Assembly (NCBI RefSeq): GCF_018402695.1
Contig: NZ_JAGYIM010000023.1
Location: 62,001 to 126,000 of the forward strand
Direction of reading: 5' to 3'
DNA from: Arsukibacterium sp.
GTDB taxonomy: Bacteria; Pseudomonadota; Gammaproteobacteria; Enterobacterales; Alteromonadaceae
DNA length: 64,000 bases
Under the pieces are notes generated by a model. The model was not told the origin of the DNA and searched no databases. It worked only from the letters and a program-made list of their open reading frames with translations. The position numbers were made by a program, and so were the translations under genes. Positions 40,918-50,875 of this stretch are shown here, piece after piece (positions within the stretch are counted from its first letter, which is position 1; each line of letters opens with the position of its first letter).

Positions 40918-42902
40918 GGTGCCTGCTGTGGCTTCTGTAATGTAGTCTGCCCCGGGCTCTCAGCCGGGGCAGGTTTTACCGTTACCGGTAAACGTCCGGT
41001 TGGCTCGGCCAGTCCCAGCAACACCCGGGCCAGCGCCGTATAGGTTGCACCGGGGTCGCCAGCGGCAATTGCCTTATCTTCGCTGTTGTAGGCATAACTG
41101 GCCAGCGACAAATCAGCGTACTGGCCATAAACAGCAGCATCATAAGGCGCGCGCAGACTGATAAATACATGCGGAAGTTGTAACTGCGCTACCTGACGCA
41201 GCAGGCTCAGAAAATCCTGCTGCTGGCGCTGATAACGGGCAGCCAGCGGGCCCAGGGCACTGACATCATCCATGCCGCCAATTTCTGCCAGTGACGGCAT
41301 CGGGGTAATAAAGCCACTGATCACCACATCGGCTGCAGCCAGCAGTGCTGTAGCGCTGCTCAGATCGTCCTGTAATAAACTCAGGCTCTGAATATCAAGG
41401 GGTTGGCGGCTTTGTTGCTGCAATGCCAGGCTCAGTGCCGCGGCTTTATTGCTATCAGGCATAATCAGCAGCAGCCGTTTACCGGTAAGTTCCGGTAGCG
41501 TTTCGGCAGTATCGCTTTCCGTTGCCGGGATCCGGGTAATGGCCGCCTGAGCCAGTGCCAGCTCAGCCTGGCGATGAGCCGGACTGCCCAGCAACGCATC
41601 GGCTTTTGCCAGCTGTGCCGCTGCAGTGGTCTCTGGCATCAGCGGATACTGTTGCTTCAGCTTAATGATCCGCTGATAAGACGCCTGCAACTCATTGCGC
41701 TTAAGCTCGCCATTGACCACAGCCTGCTCCAGAGTGGTCAGTAAAGCCGCTAAGTCAGCCAGTTCGGCCGGACTCTGCAGCTTTACCGGCATCAATGCAA
41801 TATCGGCGCCTGCCGCGAAGGTGGCAATAACGGCATCATGTGGACTGAAAAAGTGGCTGATGCCGGCCATATCCAGCGCATCAGTGACGATCAAACCTTG
41901 ATAACCCAGTTGCTGGCGCAGCAAATCATGCAGTATTGCCCGCGACAAGGTGGCCGGCTTCACCATCTGCTGGCCGTCTTTGGCGCTAAAGGTACTGCTG
42001 TCCAGCGCCGGATACTGAATATGCGCGGTCATGATCATACCCGGCTGTTGCTTGGTAATAATGGTGCTGAACGGCAATAAATCAACCTGATCAATCTGCT
42101 CGCGGCTATGCGCTACCTGCGGTAAGCCCAGATGACTATCGACGTGGGTATCCCCATGGCCCGGAAAATGTTTCAGCGCCGCAATAACGCCGCGCTGTTG
42201 CATCGCCGCGGTCATGGCGCCACCAAGTTCTGCCACTGTGGCCGGGTCTTCTGCAAAGGCCCGGACATTGATTACCGGGTTATCCGGATTAACATTAACA
42301 TCCACCGTCGGCGCAAAATTGACATTAATTCCCAATGCCAGCAGCTCATCGGCCAGGATGGTACCGGTGAGTTCTGCAAAATGGGTTCCATGTTGCGGAT
42401 AAGTCGCGCCAATTGCCATATTACCACTGAATGACGTAGCCAGCTGGCGTGGTAAGCGCGCCACCCGCCCGCCTTCCTGATCAATACCGATAAACAGTGG
42501 CAGCTTTAATTCAGAATTTGCTGCAGCTTGCTGCAACTGCCGGTTCAGCGCGATAATTTGCTGGCTGTCTTCCAGGTTTTCGGCAAATAAAATGACCCCG
42601 CCAATATCATATTTACTGATAAGCTGCGCCAGCTCTGGCGGCAGACTGGTTAACGGGGTGCGACAGCGGCCAACCGGAGTGGCTTCCTGACAGTAGTAAC
42701 GCAGGTCAAGCATCAGTTTCTGGCCCAGCATCTGCCGGACACTGGCTGTGGTTAAAGCGGCTTGGGGACCAGTAGCTTCCGGTTGAGTGTGCGCCGGCTC
42801 AGGTTGCGTCTGATTACTCATCGCCAAACCGCCTGACAGCGCAACAGCCAACATACCACTTCCCAGCAACAACCGTCGCCAGCAATTTTTCTGATCCGAC
42901 AC
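40914..42902 (-). CDS. Exported two-domain GH3 beta-N-acetylhexosaminidase, NagZ-type
   Basis: This enzyme is predicted to release GlcNAc from murein or chitin fragments. I choose the GTG at 42902 (GGAG eight bases upstream), giving 662 residues; an upstream ATG at 42977 adds an unlikely leader. The N-terminus has a twin arginine before a hydrophobic stretch ([18 protein letters not shown]), so export, perhaps by Tat, is likely. The GH3 barrel has [13 protein letters not shown], the NagZ-specific His/Asp loop [14 protein letters not shown] (244-257) and nucleophile Asp341 ([10 protein letters not shown]). A C-terminal GH3 domain of about 200 residues follows. E. coli NagZ is cytoplasmic and half this size; the architecture resembles B. 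subtilis NagZ. Confidence 0.88.
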   Translation of the reverse strand: MSDQKNCWRRLLLGSGMLAVALSGGLAMSNQTQPEPAHTQPEATGPQAALTTASVRQMLGQKLMLDLRYYCQEATPVGRCRTPLTSLPPELAQLISKYDIGGVILFAENLEDSQQIIALNRQLQQAAANSELKLPLFIGIDQEGGRVARLPRQLATSFSGNMAIGATYPQHGTHFAELTGTILADELLALGINVNFAPTVDVNVNPDNPVINVRAFAEDPATVAELGGAMTAAMQQRGVIAALKHFPGHGDTHVDSHLGLPQVAHSREQIDQVDLLPFSTIITKQQPGMIMTAHIQYPALDSSTFSAKDGQQMVKPATLSRAILHDLLRQQLGYQGLIVTDALDMAGISHFFSPHDAVIATFAAGADIALMPVKLQSPAELADLAALLTTLEQAVVNGELKRNELQASYQRIIKLKQQYPLMPETTAAAQLAKADALLGSPAHRQAELALAQAAITRIPATESDTAETLPELTGKRLLLIMPDSNKAAALSLALQQQSRQPLDIQSLSLLQDDLSSATALLAAADVVISGFITPMPSLAEIGGMDDVSALGPLAARYQRQQQDFLSLLRQVAQLQLPHVFISLRAPYDAAVYGQYADLSLASYAYNSEDKAIAAGDPGATYTALARVLLGLAEPTGRLPVTVKPAPAESPGQTTLQKPQQAP

Positions 42903-42923
42903 ACTGTTTACTCCGCTTATGTT

Positions 42924-42949
42924 AAGGTAACGTTTGGTAAAGTAACCTT
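42924..42949. promoter_or_regulatory. Candidate operator between the GH3 and symporter genes
   Basis: AAGGTAAC (42924-42931) and GTAACCTT (42942-42949) form an inverted repeat with one mismatch and a ten-base centre. It lies in the 152-bp gap between the divergent hexosaminidase and symporter genes, so it could control both arms of the salvage locus. No regulator is encoded next to it, and its arms differ from the GAAT-N5-ATTC sites near the murR-like gene. Confidence 0.4.
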
Positions 42950-43054
42950 TGTTATAGAACAGCCAGCAGTAAAACAAAAAAAAGCCACGCCCGCCAGTGC
43001 CGGCGCGCCGCTAAATAAAAATTAACAGTAAAACCACGCTTCGGGAACGCTGCC

Positions 43055-44648
43055 ATGCAACTGACGTTTTTAGACTGGACGGTATTTTTCAGTTATTTCC
43101 TGCTACTCGGCTGCGCTGGCCGTCTGGGTTAACCGGCGCAAGGCGAATAACAGCAGTGACTATTTTCTCGGTGGTAACACTATGCCGCCCTTTCTGGTTG
43201 CGATATCGGTACTGGCGACATCGCAGTCAGCAGCCACCTTCCTCGGTGGCCCTGACATGGGCTTTCGCGGCAATCTAACCTATCTGGCCAGCAACATCGG
43301 CGCCATTATCGCCACCTTGCTGGTCATTAAATGGCTGATCCCGCGCTACTATCAGCTGAAAGTCACCACAGTATACGAACTGCTGGAAAGCCGTTTTAAT
43401 GCCACAGCCAAAAACCATGCCGGTAAAATGTATTTATTTGGCCGGGTGTTTGCCAGTGGTGCCCGCTTGTACATGGCCGCGCTGGCCGTTGCCATGTTGT
43501 TATTCAGTAATATTGAAGCGGGGAGCGTGGTCACCGCTATTATATTGCTGGCCATTATCGGTCTGGCCTGCACCATGGCCGGCGGCATTCGCTCGGTTAT
43601 TTACACCGACGCTATGCAATGCGCAGTTTACGTTACGGCGGCATTGGTGGTGCTGGGCTATCTGTACAGCAGTCTGCAACTGGATCTGGCCAGCTTATAC
43701 GCTGTATTAAGTGAACCGCTGGCTGACGGCAGCACTAAGTTACAGCTGTTTGATTTCCGGGCCGACTTCAGTAGCAGTGGCGTATTTACTGTCTGGTCCG
43801 CGTTAACGGGCTTTGTATTGCTGAACATTGCGGCGTTCGGTCTCGATCAGGACATGACGCAGCGGGTGCTGACCTGCAAAACAGCGGCCGGCGGCGCCAA
43901 AGCCCTGCTATCATCAGCCTTGCTGGTAATTCCGGTGATGCTGGTGTTTATAGTGATTGGCTTATTATTGTATATCTACTACCAGCGGCCCGACGTATTC
44001 AGTAACGATGCCAGCTACAGCAGCAGCTTTAACGGTGAACAAATTACCGTCTTTATGTATTATGTTTTAAATGAAATGCCATCAGGCTTGCGTGGCCTGG
44101 TGGTGGTCGGTGTTATTGCTGCGGCGTTATCAACCATTACCTCTGGCTTAAATTCGATGGCGTCAGTGCTGGTTGCCGATATATATCAACCCTGGCGCCA
44201 GCGGCGTAAGGCGGCGACCAGTGACCGGCACTATGTCCGGGCGGGCCAGTGGGCGATGTTATTAACAGCGGTTACCTTGTCCGGCATGGCCGTACTGTGT
44301 TTTTACTGGCAACAATATTCTGATATGCCGTTACTGGCCTTTGCGCTAAGCGTAATGGTATTTTCATATAGCGGTTTGCTGGGGGTATTTTTTACTGCGC
44401 TGTTTAGTCAAAGAGGCAACAGCACCAGCGTTACCGCGGCGCTGCTGGCAGGTTTTACTGTCACCTTACTGCTGCAGCCCTATTTGCTGCAATTAATCAG
44501 CCCGACCCTGGCCAGCTGGGATTTGGGTTTTACCTGGCAATTATGTCTGGGTACGCTGGTTGCCTGGTTAGTCTGCCTGACAGGCAAGCCCCGGCCGGAA
44601 GCCCAGCTGGTAGCACCTGGGCCGGCAGCAAACAATCTGGAGAATTAA
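43055..44648 (+). CDS. Sodium:solute symporter (SSS family), amino-sugar locus (apparent +1 indel)
   Basis: This is a predicted sodium-driven inner-membrane sugar importer with about 13 helices. The true start is the ATG at 43055 (MQLTFLDWTVFF). A surplus G at 43109-43110 breaks the first helix, and removing it gives LLAALAVWVNRRKANNSSDYFLGGN. The product is then about 530 residues, normal for SSS. Family motifs include FLGGPDMGFRGNLTYLASN, AFGLDQDMTQRVLTCK and VGVIAAALSTITSGLNSMAS. It is joined to the kinase gene by TAAATG with no spacer. MurNAc, GlcNAc or anhydro-MurNAc are plausible substrates from context; sequence alone cannot choose. Confidence 0.87.
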
Positions 44649-45518
44649 ATGTATTTACTGGCTGTTGATGGTGGAGGCAGTAAAACCCTGGCCCGACTAC
44701 AGCACGTGGTCAGTGGCCGGCAATGGCAGGTAGCAGGTGGCCCCGCCCAGCTGTCTAATAATCTGGAGCAGGCAATTAACACGGTGCGCCAACTGAGTTT
44801 GCAACTATGCCAGCAAGCCGGTATTGGCCTGAATGAGGTAATGGCCTGTATTGGTTTGGCTGGTGCCGGTAACCCCCAATTGTACAGTGCGTTTTGTCAG
44901 CAACTGCAGCTTAATTTTGCTGCCTGGCAACTGACTACCGATGCCCGTACTTCTCTGTATGGTGCGAACAATGGTCAGCCTGTGGTGATGGTGGCGCTGG
45001 GCACTGGCTCAGTGGCAATGCGCTTGTCTGCTGATGGTACCGAGCAGCAAACCGGTGGCTGGGGTTTTAATATTGGCGATGAAGGGGGTGGGGCCTGGCT
45101 GGGGAAGCTGGCCGTACGCCAGTTGCTGTGGCAACTGGACAGTGACGAGGGCCTGACCAGCCCGCTAACCCGGGCGCTGGGCCAGCACTGCGGCGATCAT
45201 GTCAGCACGGTGCTGCCCTGGTTAAAGCAAGCCAGCGCCACCGACTTTGCCGCACTGGCACCATTGGTATTCAGCCACAGCAACTGCCCATTAGCCCAAC
45301 AGATTTTGCGCCAGCAAGCCGCTGCTATCGCTGAACTTATTCACTGTTGCCGCGGCCAACGCGAGTTGCCGGTGGTGTTACTCGGCGGCCTGGCGGCCAG
45401 CAGCCAGCCCCTGTTGAGCGATGACATCAGCCAGCTGTTACAAGCCCCCCGCGGTGATGCCCTGGATGGCGGCCTGATCCTGGCTGCCAGGCAACTGGCC
45501 CGCACCAGCACAGCTTGA
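44649..45518 (+). CDS. BadF/BadG-family amino-sugar kinase, MurK/NagK-like
   Basis: This is an ASKHA-fold kinase of 289 residues. The phosphate-1 loop YLLAVDGGGSKTLARL opens the protein. ACIGLAGAGNPQLYSAF, VALGTGSVAMRL and the adenosine-side GGWGFNIGDEGGGAWLGKLAV follow, as in GlcNAc kinases and in clostridial MurK, which phosphorylates both MurNAc and GlcNAc. Its position directly before murQ argues that the product is MurNAc-6-phosphate, MurQ's substrate. It starts on the base after the symporter stop codon, and a 33-bp gap separates it from murQ. Confidence 0.84.
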   Translation: MYLLAVDGGGSKTLARLQHVVSGRQWQVAGGPAQLSNNLEQAINTVRQLSLQLCQQAGIGLNEVMACIGLAGAGNPQLYSAFCQQLQLNFAAWQLTTDARTSLYGANNGQPVVMVALGTGSVAMRLSADGTEQQTGGWGFNIGDEGGGAWLGKLAVRQLLWQLDSDEGLTSPLTRALGQHCGDHVSTVLPWLKQASATDFAALAPLVFSHSNCPLAQQILRQQAAAIAELIHCCRGQRELPVVLLGGLAASSQPLLSDDISQLLQAPRGDALDGGLILAARQLARTSTA

Positions 45519-45551
45519 TGTATAACCCTGAATTTACGGAGTGAGCGTCTG

Positions 45552-46472
45552 ATGAGTCAATCTGAATTACTGCAACAGCTGGCCGGAATGAGCACAGAGG
45601 CACGAAACCCAGCCTCTGCCAAACTGGATCAGCTAAATAGCCTGGCCATTGTCAGTCTGATTAATCAGGCCGATCACACGGTTGCCGCCGCCATTACGCC
45701 TTGTCTGCCCAACGTGGCTCAGGCCGTCGATGCTATTGTTCAGGCCTTTGAATGTGGCGGCCGCTTAATATACCTCGGTGCTGGCACCAGCGGCCGGCTC
45801 GGTATTTTAGATGCCGCCGAGTGCCCGCCGACGTTCAGCGTACCAGCCAGTCAGGTGGTAGCATTAATTGCCGGCGGCAGCAAAGCGATTCAACAGGCCG
45901 TGGAAGGCGCTGAAGACAGCCCGGAGCTGGCCGTGGCAGAGCTGAGCGCCATCAACTTCGGTCCGGACGATGTGCTGGTGGGCATTGCCGCCAGTGGTCG
46001 CACACCCTATGTTTTAGGTGCTCTGGCCTATGGGCGTCAGCTGGGCGCCACTACTGTCGCTATTAGTTGCAATGCCAGCGGCCCTATTCTGACCGCTGCC
46101 GATATTGCTATCTGCGCTGAAACCGGCCCGGAAATTCTGACCGGTTCAACCCGGCTGAAAGCCGGCACTGCCCAGAAAATGCTGCTGAATATGCTCAGCA
46201 CTGCGGCTATGGTGCGAAGTGGCAAGGTATACCAGAACCTGATGGTCGATTTACACGCCAGTAATCAGAAACTGGAAGCACGCGCGGTGCGGATAGTGAT
46301 GCAGGCAACTGACTGCGACAGTGTTACCGCCAACGCCGCCTTACTCCAGGCTAACATGAACGCTAAGCTGGCCATTTTACTGGTACTGACCGGACAGGAC
46401 CTGGCCAGTTGTCAGCAGGCACTGGCCGATAGCAAAGGTTTTGTCAGTAAAGCACTGGAGGCCGGACAATGA
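45552..46472 (+). CDS. murQ: N-acetylmuramic acid 6-phosphate etherase MurQ
   Basis: MurQ cleaves the lactyl ether of MurNAc-6-phosphate to give GlcNAc-6-phosphate and D-lactate, the step that makes MurNAc usable as a carbon source. The 306-residue product has the SIS core LIYLGAGTSGRLGILDAAECPPTF with catalytic Glu90, and VEGAEDSPELA with Glu121, matching E. coli MurQ. GSTRLKAGTAQKMLLNMLST also fits. It overlaps the next gene by four bases. No murP (PTS importer) is nearby, which separates this locus from the E. coli system. Confidence 0.96.
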   Translation: MSQSELLQQLAGMSTEARNPASAKLDQLNSLAIVSLINQADHTVAAAITPCLPNVAQAVDAIVQAFECGGRLIYLGAGTSGRLGILDAAECPPTFSVPASQVVALIAGGSKAIQQAVEGAEDSPELAVAELSAINFGPDDVLVGIAASGRTPYVLGALAYGRQLGATTVAISCNASGPILTAADIAICAETGPEILTGSTRLKAGTAQKMLLNMLSTAAMVRSGKVYQNLMVDLHASNQKLEARAVRIVMQATDCDSVTANAALLQANMNAKLAILLVLTGQDLASCQQALADSKGFVSKALEAGQ

Positions 46473-47656
46473 AGCTGCTGTTGAGTGTACTAACTGTGCT
46501 GTGGCTGGCGGGTCTGACAGGATGCAGTAAACAAATTGCTTCGCCGCAAGCCGTTAGTCCGGCGCAAATTACCCCGGGTGCAGCACAGCTGGCTGCCTAT
46601 CTGCCGCGACTTAAAGGTAAAAGGGTTGGCCTGCTGGTCAACCAGACCTCACTGGTAGACGACCAGCACCTGGTAGATGTGCTGCTGGCAAACCAGGTCA
46701 ATATCGTTAGTATTTTTGCCCCGGAGCATGGCTTCAGAGGCGACCATGATGCCGGCGCTAACGTCAGCTCCGGCGTTGACAGTAAAACCGGCCTCCCGCT
46801 GTTGTCCCTGTATGGCGCCAGTAAGGCACCCAGTGCTGAGCAAATGCAGGCTTTGGATCTGGTTATTTTCGATATTCAGGATGTGGGCGTGCGGTACTAT
46901 ACTTACATCAGTTCTATGCATTATCTGATGCAGGCCGCCGCTGAGCATAATGTGGCGATGCTGGTGCTGGACCGCCCTAATCCGAATGGCCGTTATCTGG
47001 ATGGCCCGGTACTGGATTTAGCCTTTCAGTCCTTTGTTGGTATGCACCCTATCCCGCTGCTGCATGGCATGACTGTGGGCGAGCTGGCGCAAATGATCAA
47101 AGGTGAGCGTTGGATAAATCAGGCCGCAGAGCTTGATCTTACCGTTATACCGGTAGCAAATTACCAGCGCGATATGTCCTATAGTCTGCCAGTACCGCCA
47201 AGCCCGAATTTACCCAATGACCAGGCTATTGCCCTGTATCCGTCGCTGGGCTTTTTTGAAGCAACGCCGTTAAGCGTCGGCCGCGGCACGCCCTTTCCGT
47301 TTCAGGTGCTCGGATATGACAAATTTAGTTTGGCAGATTTTAGTTTTACCCCGGTGGCAACACCCGGCGCAGCGCTTAATCCGCCATTAAAAGACACCCC
47401 CAGCAAAGGCCAGGACTTGCGCCAGATTAAGGCCGGCGGTTTAGATTTAAGCTATTTAATCAACTGGCAGCAGTTATTTGCTGAACACAATGCCACTTTT
47501 TTTACCTCACCGGAATTTATGGATAAACTGGCCGGCAGCGCTACCTTGCGTCAGCAAATCGAACAAGGCTTAACCGAGCAGCAAATCCGCGCCAGTTGGC
47601 AAAGCGCGTTGCAGGCTTTCGCTGCGCAGCGCCAACCCTATTTAATTTACAACTAG
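46469..47656 (+). CDS. namZ: NamZ-type exo-beta-N-acetylmuramidase lipoprotein (DUF1343)
   Basis: B. subtilis NamZ, the founding member of this family, releases MurNAc from non-reducing ends of glycan fragments. The 395-residue product has a lipobox LTGCS (Cys19), so it is membrane-anchored. Conserved segments are VGLLVNQTSLVDD, SIFAPEHGFRGDHDAG, DIQDVGVRYYTYISSMHYLM, VLDRPNPNGRYLDGPVLD and PSPNLPNDQAIALYPS. It is translationally coupled to murQ, giving a chain in which MurNAc is released, imported, phosphorylated and opened. The symbol follows family and context; activity is not shown. Confidence 0.88.
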   Translation: MKLLLSVLTVLWLAGLTGCSKQIASPQAVSPAQITPGAAQLAAYLPRLKGKRVGLLVNQTSLVDDQHLVDVLLANQVNIVSIFAPEHGFRGDHDAGANVSSGVDSKTGLPLLSLYGASKAPSAEQMQALDLVIFDIQDVGVRYYTYISSMHYLMQAAAEHNVAMLVLDRPNPNGRYLDGPVLDLAFQSFVGMHPIPLLHGMTVGELAQMIKGERWINQAAELDLTVIPVANYQRDMSYSLPVPPSPNLPNDQAIALYPSLGFFEATPLSVGRGTPFPFQVLGYDKFSLADFSFTPVATPGAALNPPLKDTPSKGQDLRQIKAGGLDLSYLINWQQLFAEHNATFFTSPEFMDKLAGSATLRQQIEQGLTEQQIRASWQSALQAFAAQRQPYLIYN

Positions 47657-47716
47657 ATTTACCACCTGCTCTACAACTTGGCGTCGGGCGTTTATAAGTC
47701 CCGGCGTTAAGCTCAG

Positions 47717-48568
47717 TTACTTATCCTCTGCGGCAATGACTCTGCTAAACCGGGCTAACGGCGCCATCCTGGCCCGGTTCAGGCTAAGCTCGTCACCAGC
47801 GACACTGATATTATCAACCTTGCTTAATACATCCAGCAATTGCGGCTCTAAGTTGTCTTGCAGGCAAGCTTTGCGGGTGGTGGCCAGCGGGGTAAAGCTC
47901 AGCCGTGGTCCCTGCAACTGATAACCGCCAGTCAGGCTGTTACAGCCGGTAAAGCCGCTAACCCGGCCCGCCTGGTCAAACTGCAAATACACGTTGTTGT
48001 CGGCATCGACACTTTTTTGCAGTAATTCGGTCAGTTGCCATCTACCGGCAATATTTAATTCCTCCTCTACCGCCTGCAGCGTGTCATCTTGCTGTTTATC
48101 CAGCCAGTACTGATCTGCCAGCTCACCTGTTATCCGCTCACCCTGCGGGCTAAGTAGTAACACCCGGTTTTCACCGACCAGAAACTGGCTATTGGTCGCA
48201 TCGTCCAGCTGGATCTGCCGGCCATCGCTGCTCCAGCGAAATTCGCCTTCCGTCTGCTCAGGCTCATCGGCCCGCTCCTGATAGTAACGAGTCAACCGGT
48301 ACCGTTGGTTGGCATCCAGTTGCAAAGTCATTTTAATACCCGGGCAGTCGGCGCAGGGCAGCACGCCCTGATAGCTGCCGGGCCAGTCCAGCGCATTCTG
48401 GCTGGTATCAGCCGGGGTGGGTGACTGTTGCTGCACCGGCTCATCCGTCGGACGGGCCGATTCCGGCAGGCAGCCGCTTAGTAAAACCATAGCAAGTGCT
48501 GTGCACCCTGCTGTGGATAACGTTTTGACAAACAAGGTGCTGCCAGGCAGGCTGAGTGAGTAACGCAT
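47717..48568 (-). CDS. NlpE-like / META-domain envelope lipoprotein
   Basis: This 283-residue lipoprotein has a lipobox LLSGC (Cys33) and a Pro/Gln/Thr-rich spacer. An NlpE-type N-terminal barrel with the Cys-x-x-Cys motif follows (GSYQGVLPCADCPGIKMTLQL, about 64-84). A META/HslJ domain comes last (GRWQLTELLQ, FTGCNSLTGGYQ, TTRKACL). NlpE is an outer-membrane sensor for the Cpx envelope response; the NlpE-META fusion is common in marine gammaproteobacteria but its role is not established. It converges on namZ. Confidence 0.85.
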   Translation of the reverse strand: MRYSLSLPGSTLFVKTLSTAGCTALAMVLLSGCLPESARPTDEPVQQQSPTPADTSQNALDWPGSYQGVLPCADCPGIKMTLQLDANQRYRLTRYYQERADEPEQTEGEFRWSSDGRQIQLDDATNSQFLVGENRVLLLSPQGERITGELADQYWLDKQQDDTLQAVEEELNIAGRWQLTELLQKSVDADNNVYLQFDQAGRVSGFTGCNSLTGGYQLQGPRLSFTPLATTRKACLQDNLEPQLLDVLSKVDNISVAGDELSLNRARMAPLARFSRVIAAEDK

Positions 48569-48744
48569 AGTGGGCTCCGAAGCGTAAATAGTAATCAGAA
48601 TAGCAGGCTACAGTATAACGGCTATTGTCGCCCCGCCAACTTTACCGGCGCTGAACCCAGGCGGCTAATCCGAATCAGGATCGAGCACGACATCTGGCGC
48701 AAATGAACTACACTGAAAACCGGTCTGAACGAAAAGGAGTTAAA

Positions 48745-49299
48745 ATGAGCATTAATGTTTTAGCAATTTGTGGCAGCCTGCGGGCGAAATCCACCAACCG
48801 CGGGCTGGTGCGTTACGCCATGGCTCACTGCCCTGAGGGTATGAAAATTCACCTGGCCGATTTAATGGAGGTGCCGTTTTACAATGCCGACCTGGGTGCC
48901 AAACCGCCGGCAGTAGAAACCTTGCTGCAACAAATGGCTGAAGCAGATGCAATACTATTGGCTTGCCCGGAGTATAACTATTCACTGGCGCCCGCGTTAA
49001 AAAATGCGCTGGACTGGGCCTCGCGTGAACCTGACAATCATTTACTAAGCGGTAAACCGGTCGCTATTATGGGCTCAGCCGCCGGTATGGGCTCCAGCCG
49101 GGCCCAGTATCACTTACGCCAGGTCTGTGTTTATCTGAACCTGCACCCGCTGAATCAGCCCGAAGTTTTTGCCAACGCCTTCAGTGGCGCCTTCGATACA
49201 GACGGCGATTTAACCGATGAGAAAATTCAGGCTAATGTGCGTAAATTACTGGCCGCGCTGCTGGCCTGGCAGCAGCGGCTCTGTGCTGGTAAAGGTTAA
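48745..49299 (+). CDS. NAD(P)H-dependent FMN reductase family protein
   Basis: This flavodoxin-fold quinone or azo-type reductase has 184 residues from the ATG at 48745, which AAGGAG precedes; an upstream in-frame ATG at 48703 lacks a ribosome site. The flavin loop is ICGSLRAKSTNRGLVRYA. LACPEYNYSLAPALKNALDW is the family's second signature, and GKPVAIMGSAAGMGSSRAQ also fits. Its substrate is unknown. It stands alone between two minus-strand genes. Confidence 0.87.
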   Translation: MSINVLAICGSLRAKSTNRGLVRYAMAHCPEGMKIHLADLMEVPFYNADLGAKPPAVETLLQQMAEADAILLACPEYNYSLAPALKNALDWASREPDNHLLSGKPVAIMGSAAGMGSSRAQYHLRQVCVYLNLHPLNQPEVFANAFSGAFDTDGDLTDEKIQANVRKLLAALLAWQQRLCAGKG

Positions 49300-49314
49300 A
49301 GCTGCCATTGCGGC

Positions 49315-50742
49315 TTAATTACCGCTAAAGGCATCAAGCAAGCTGGCATCGGCCAGCCTGATCAGCCGGCCATTTACTACGGCCAGTTGTACCGCGTTGT
49401 CTTTACTCAGCAGAAAAGTGGTGGTTAACCGGCGTTGTGGCCAGGGCTTATTCACTCCTCGCGGGTTTACCGCCACTGGCATGCCGGAACTATTGTTCAG
49501 TAAACCGGCTTCGCCGCTGAAATGGCTGTAGCCATCGGCCAGCAGCTGAACATAACGCTCTGCCGTTAAGGTCAGCGGTCCGGTTAGCGGGTAGGCTTTA
49601 CCAGCGCTGTAGCGCATGCCGCTGGCATCCAGGGTGTAATAGCCACCATAAATACTGGCATCGCCTATTTCATCCAGCACCACCTGGCCCCGGCCATTAC
49701 CACCGGCGGTAAAGGCTAAATCTACCTTTGCCAGTACGCCATTGCCATCAGCCTTTGGCAGGTTGATATTACTGATAATTAAATCTTTCATGCCGCCGCT
49801 GTTATTCATCGGAATGCTGTTGTAGCCGCTTAAATCATATTCGCGGTAACGGCCAGTACTTATCAGATCGAGCCAGCTTAGATACAACTGCACATTTATC
49901 TGCCGGGCCTGCTGGCGGAATGGGTCGTTAAACTGACCACCCGCTTCCACCAGTACCGTGCTAATCCCCATCTTCGAGAAAGTATCCCCAAAGGAGCGGA
50001 TTGAATAAGCGTCATTGTAGCGGCCCTGTTGCTCAGGCAACACTTTATCCAGCAGCGGCTTTACAGCACTGACTAACTGCATGGCGGCATGGCGGCTGGG
50101 GTTTATCTCACGCGCCTCGTTATATGCCGGTGCCAGTAATGAGATCGTTGCCGGTTTTTTGCTGTCACCGGCAGCATGGTAGCGGTTCTGATCGTGCAAG
50201 TTAAAACCATAATGCGGCTTAATTTTTTTTGCTGCCTGCATTAACAGCTGCCCCTCCGGGGTTTGCAGCGCCAGCGCATCGCGGTTTACGTCAATGCCAA
50301 GGGCATTAAAGCGGCTGTTACGCTCGGCACCGTCCGGGTTCAGCATTGGAATTAGATACAAGGTAACATTTTGCTGCCAGCCAGCCCGTTTACTGTCTGC
50401 TCCCGCCTGCTGCTGTTGCTGGGCATCCAGCACCGCCAGCAAATCAAAAATAGCGGCAGTAGCCGTGGGTTCATCGCCATGCATTTGCGACCAGGCCAGC
50501 ACTTTGCGCTCTCCGTGGCCAATTTTCAGCAAGTACATCGGTCGCTGCTCAACTGAGCGGCCCAGCTCGCTTACCTCCAGCCAGTCTTGTTGCTGGTAAT
50601 AGTCAATCAGCGGCGCAATATCATCGTGAGTTATCTGGCTTTTCGCCAAACCGGGGGCGGTGAATTGGGTATAATCTGCTGCGCTTGCCAGCCCTGACAG
50701 CACGGCACTTAACGCTAACCATAACGATACTCGCTTTAACAT
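49315..50742 (-). CDS. Exported M14-family zinc carboxypeptidase
   Basis: The 475-residue product has a signal peptide (cleavage after about residue 21, GLASAA) and an M14 catalytic domain. The zinc ligands are His88 and Glu91 (QMHGDEPTATAA) and a His in YGFNLHDQNRYH; PMLNPDGAERNSRFNALGIDVNRD is the substrate-binding segment. The general-base Glu is probably in STVLVEAGGQF. A beta-rich C-terminal region of about 170 residues follows. The family includes both protein and murein-peptide carboxypeptidases; nothing here decides between them. Confidence 0.87.
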   Translation of the reverse strand: MLKRVSLWLALSAVLSGLASAADYTQFTAPGLAKSQITHDDIAPLIDYYQQQDWLEVSELGRSVEQRPMYLLKIGHGERKVLAWSQMHGDEPTATAAIFDLLAVLDAQQQQQAGADSKRAGWQQNVTLYLIPMLNPDGAERNSRFNALGIDVNRDALALQTPEGQLLMQAAKKIKPHYGFNLHDQNRYHAAGDSKKPATISLLAPAYNEAREINPSRHAAMQLVSAVKPLLDKVLPEQQGRYNDAYSIRSFGDTFSKMGISTVLVEAGGQFNDPFRQQARQINVQLYLSWLDLISTGRYREYDLSGYNSIPMNNSGGMKDLIISNINLPKADGNGVLAKVDLAFTAGGNGRGQVVLDEIGDASIYGGYYTLDASGMRYSAGKAYPLTGPLTLTAERYVQLLADGYSHFSGEAGLLNNSSGMPVAVNPRGVNKPWPQRRLTTTFLLSKDNAVQLAVVNGRLIRLADASLLDAFSGN

Positions 50743-50875
50743 AGCATCCTCTCTTTCATTAATTTAGCCCCAAACTGTTATCAACCATACCACAGCCGGC
50801 AATACGCATCACTCTGCACAATTGCCAACTCTGGGCTAAGCTTAGCAAAAGCTAATTCAGCAGGGATGTGTCCAA

